A DNA stretch of 5,391 bases, taken from NCBI RefSeq assembly GCF_002835825.1, contig NZ_PIZH01000137.1, positions 1 through 5,391 of the forward strand, given 5' to 3'. The number at the start of each line of letters is the position of its first letter. Position 1 is the first letter of the stretch. Below the pieces are notes generated by a model that was given only the letters and a program-made list of their open reading frames with translations, ran no database searches and was not told the origin of the DNA. The translations under genes were made by a program, and so were the position numbers. Below are positions 4,848-5,391 of the stretch, in pieces. Source of the stretch: Methanoregula sp. Lineage in GTDB: Archaea > Halobacteriota > Methanomicrobia > Methanomicrobiales > Methanospirillaceae.

Positions 4848-5391
4848 ATGATCCGGGAAATCGGGTGCACGGAGGAGGCGCTCACAGGTCTGGGAATCGT
4901 CATCCTGGTCCTGGTCCTTGTGGCAGGCTCAGTTCTTGCCCTGGTGGCATTTTCCGGCGGGACCCCCAATCCCCTGCGCACGTTTCCCGGAGGTCTTGTC
5001 GCAGAGAGTATGTACATATCCGGTGATAATCTCCAGATTGTTGGCAGTATGTACGGGTTCCCGATGACCCGCAGGACAACAGGGCCCCTCACTATTGTAC
5101 CATCCCAAGATGACGCGGGCAAACTGGGCATGGTACGCTTCACCGTATCCCTCTTTATCGGGGATACCGGGGCAATCGATATGGATAAGATCCGTGTATC
5201 CTGGGGCCAGGAACACTCATCAGAAATACTCCATAAATCACCCCCGGATGTCCTGATCTGCCCGAACTGGACAATCTCCAACAAGTACAATATGCTCCCC
5301 GGCCGGACTGCAGATGCCGATGAATGGCTGGAGCCCAACGAGCAATTCGAACTAACTCTCTGTCCCACTACAGGTATCCAACCCTATGGGC
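4848..5391 (+). CDS. Archaellin/archaeal pilin-like surface protein, N-terminal part
   Basis: I translated 181 codons without a stop; the gene continues past the right edge. The N-terminus MIREIGCTEEALTG followed by the hydrophobic helix LGIVILVLVLVAGSVLALVAF (residues 15-35) resembles the class III signal of archaellins and pilins. The expected prepilin-peptidase cut is after Gly14, as in the TG-LEAA start of Methanomicrobiales archaellins. The mature part fits the beta-rich outer domain: SMYGFPMTRRTTGPLTIV, MVRFTVSLFIGDTGAIDMDKIRVSW and LEPNEQFELTL (161-171) all resemble archaellin segments that set out the strand pattern. Unusual points are an acidic leader, Cys7 in it, and Cys138 and Cys172 in the mature domain, whereas archaellins usually have few or no cysteines. 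It may therefore be a minor pilin or adhesin rather than the main filament subunit. The reverse-strand frame at 4820-5368 is a shadow. Confidence 0.78.
   Translation, partial: MIREIGCTEEALTGLGIVILVLVLVAGSVLALVAFSGGTPNPLRTFPGGLVAESMYISGDNLQIVGSMYGFPMTRRTTGPLTIVPSQDDAGKLGMVRFTVSLFIGDTGAIDMDKIRVSWGQEHSSEILHKSPPDVLICPNWTISNKYNMLPGRTADADEWLEPNEQFELTLCPTTGIQPYG

Noticed and set aside
4820..5368. 182-aa minus-strand open frame
   Set aside because: Antisense to the archaellin-like gene; Ser/Arg/Pro-rich with no motif.
1..5391. CRISPR arrays, insertion sequences, tRNA or rRNA genes
   Set aside because: No spaced repeats, terminal inverted repeats, transposase-like frames or RNA-gene signatures were seen on either strand.

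Overview
The window looks archaeal, most likely from a methanogen of the order Methanomicrobiales (Methanoregula or a relative). This rests on archaeal TATA boxes with no bacterial -35/-10 pairs, T-rich tracts after genes, an archaellin-type prepilin, a radical SAM/SPASM protein resembling the archaeal AF1577 group, and a CxxC-x17-CxxC zinc-ribbon miniprotein. The genus is inferred from protein style, not from a search. No mobile element, CRISPR array, tRNA or rRNA was seen.

Left part (1-2011, minus strand): the start of a tryptophan operon. trpE (component I of anthranilate synthase) is followed by trpG (component II, glutamine amidotransferase) with an ATGA overlap; trpG runs off the left edge. 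Together they turn chorismate and glutamine into anthranilate. The 340-bp gap upstream of trpE holds a strong TATA box (TATAAATA, minus strand) directly abutting a TGTACA palindrome, within a cluster of TGTA/TACA half-sites. This resembles a TrpY-type operator and is the best regulatory signal in the window.

Middle (2352-2963, plus strand): a predicted four-helix membrane protein of unknown function, divergent from trpE, with a near-perfect Shine-Dalgarno site. It converges on a cluster of minus-strand genes.

Right part (3000-4737, minus strand), in order of transcription: a 374-aa radical SAM protein with a SPASM domain, probably acting on a peptide or protein; a 55-aa zinc-ribbon protein with its own TATA box; and a possible 77-aa Cys-rich, charged small protein of unknown family. 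The small protein could be a substrate or partner of the radical SAM enzyme, but this is speculative.

Right edge (4848-5391, plus strand): the N-terminal part of an archaellin/pilin-like surface protein, divergent from the radical SAM gene and cut by the window end.
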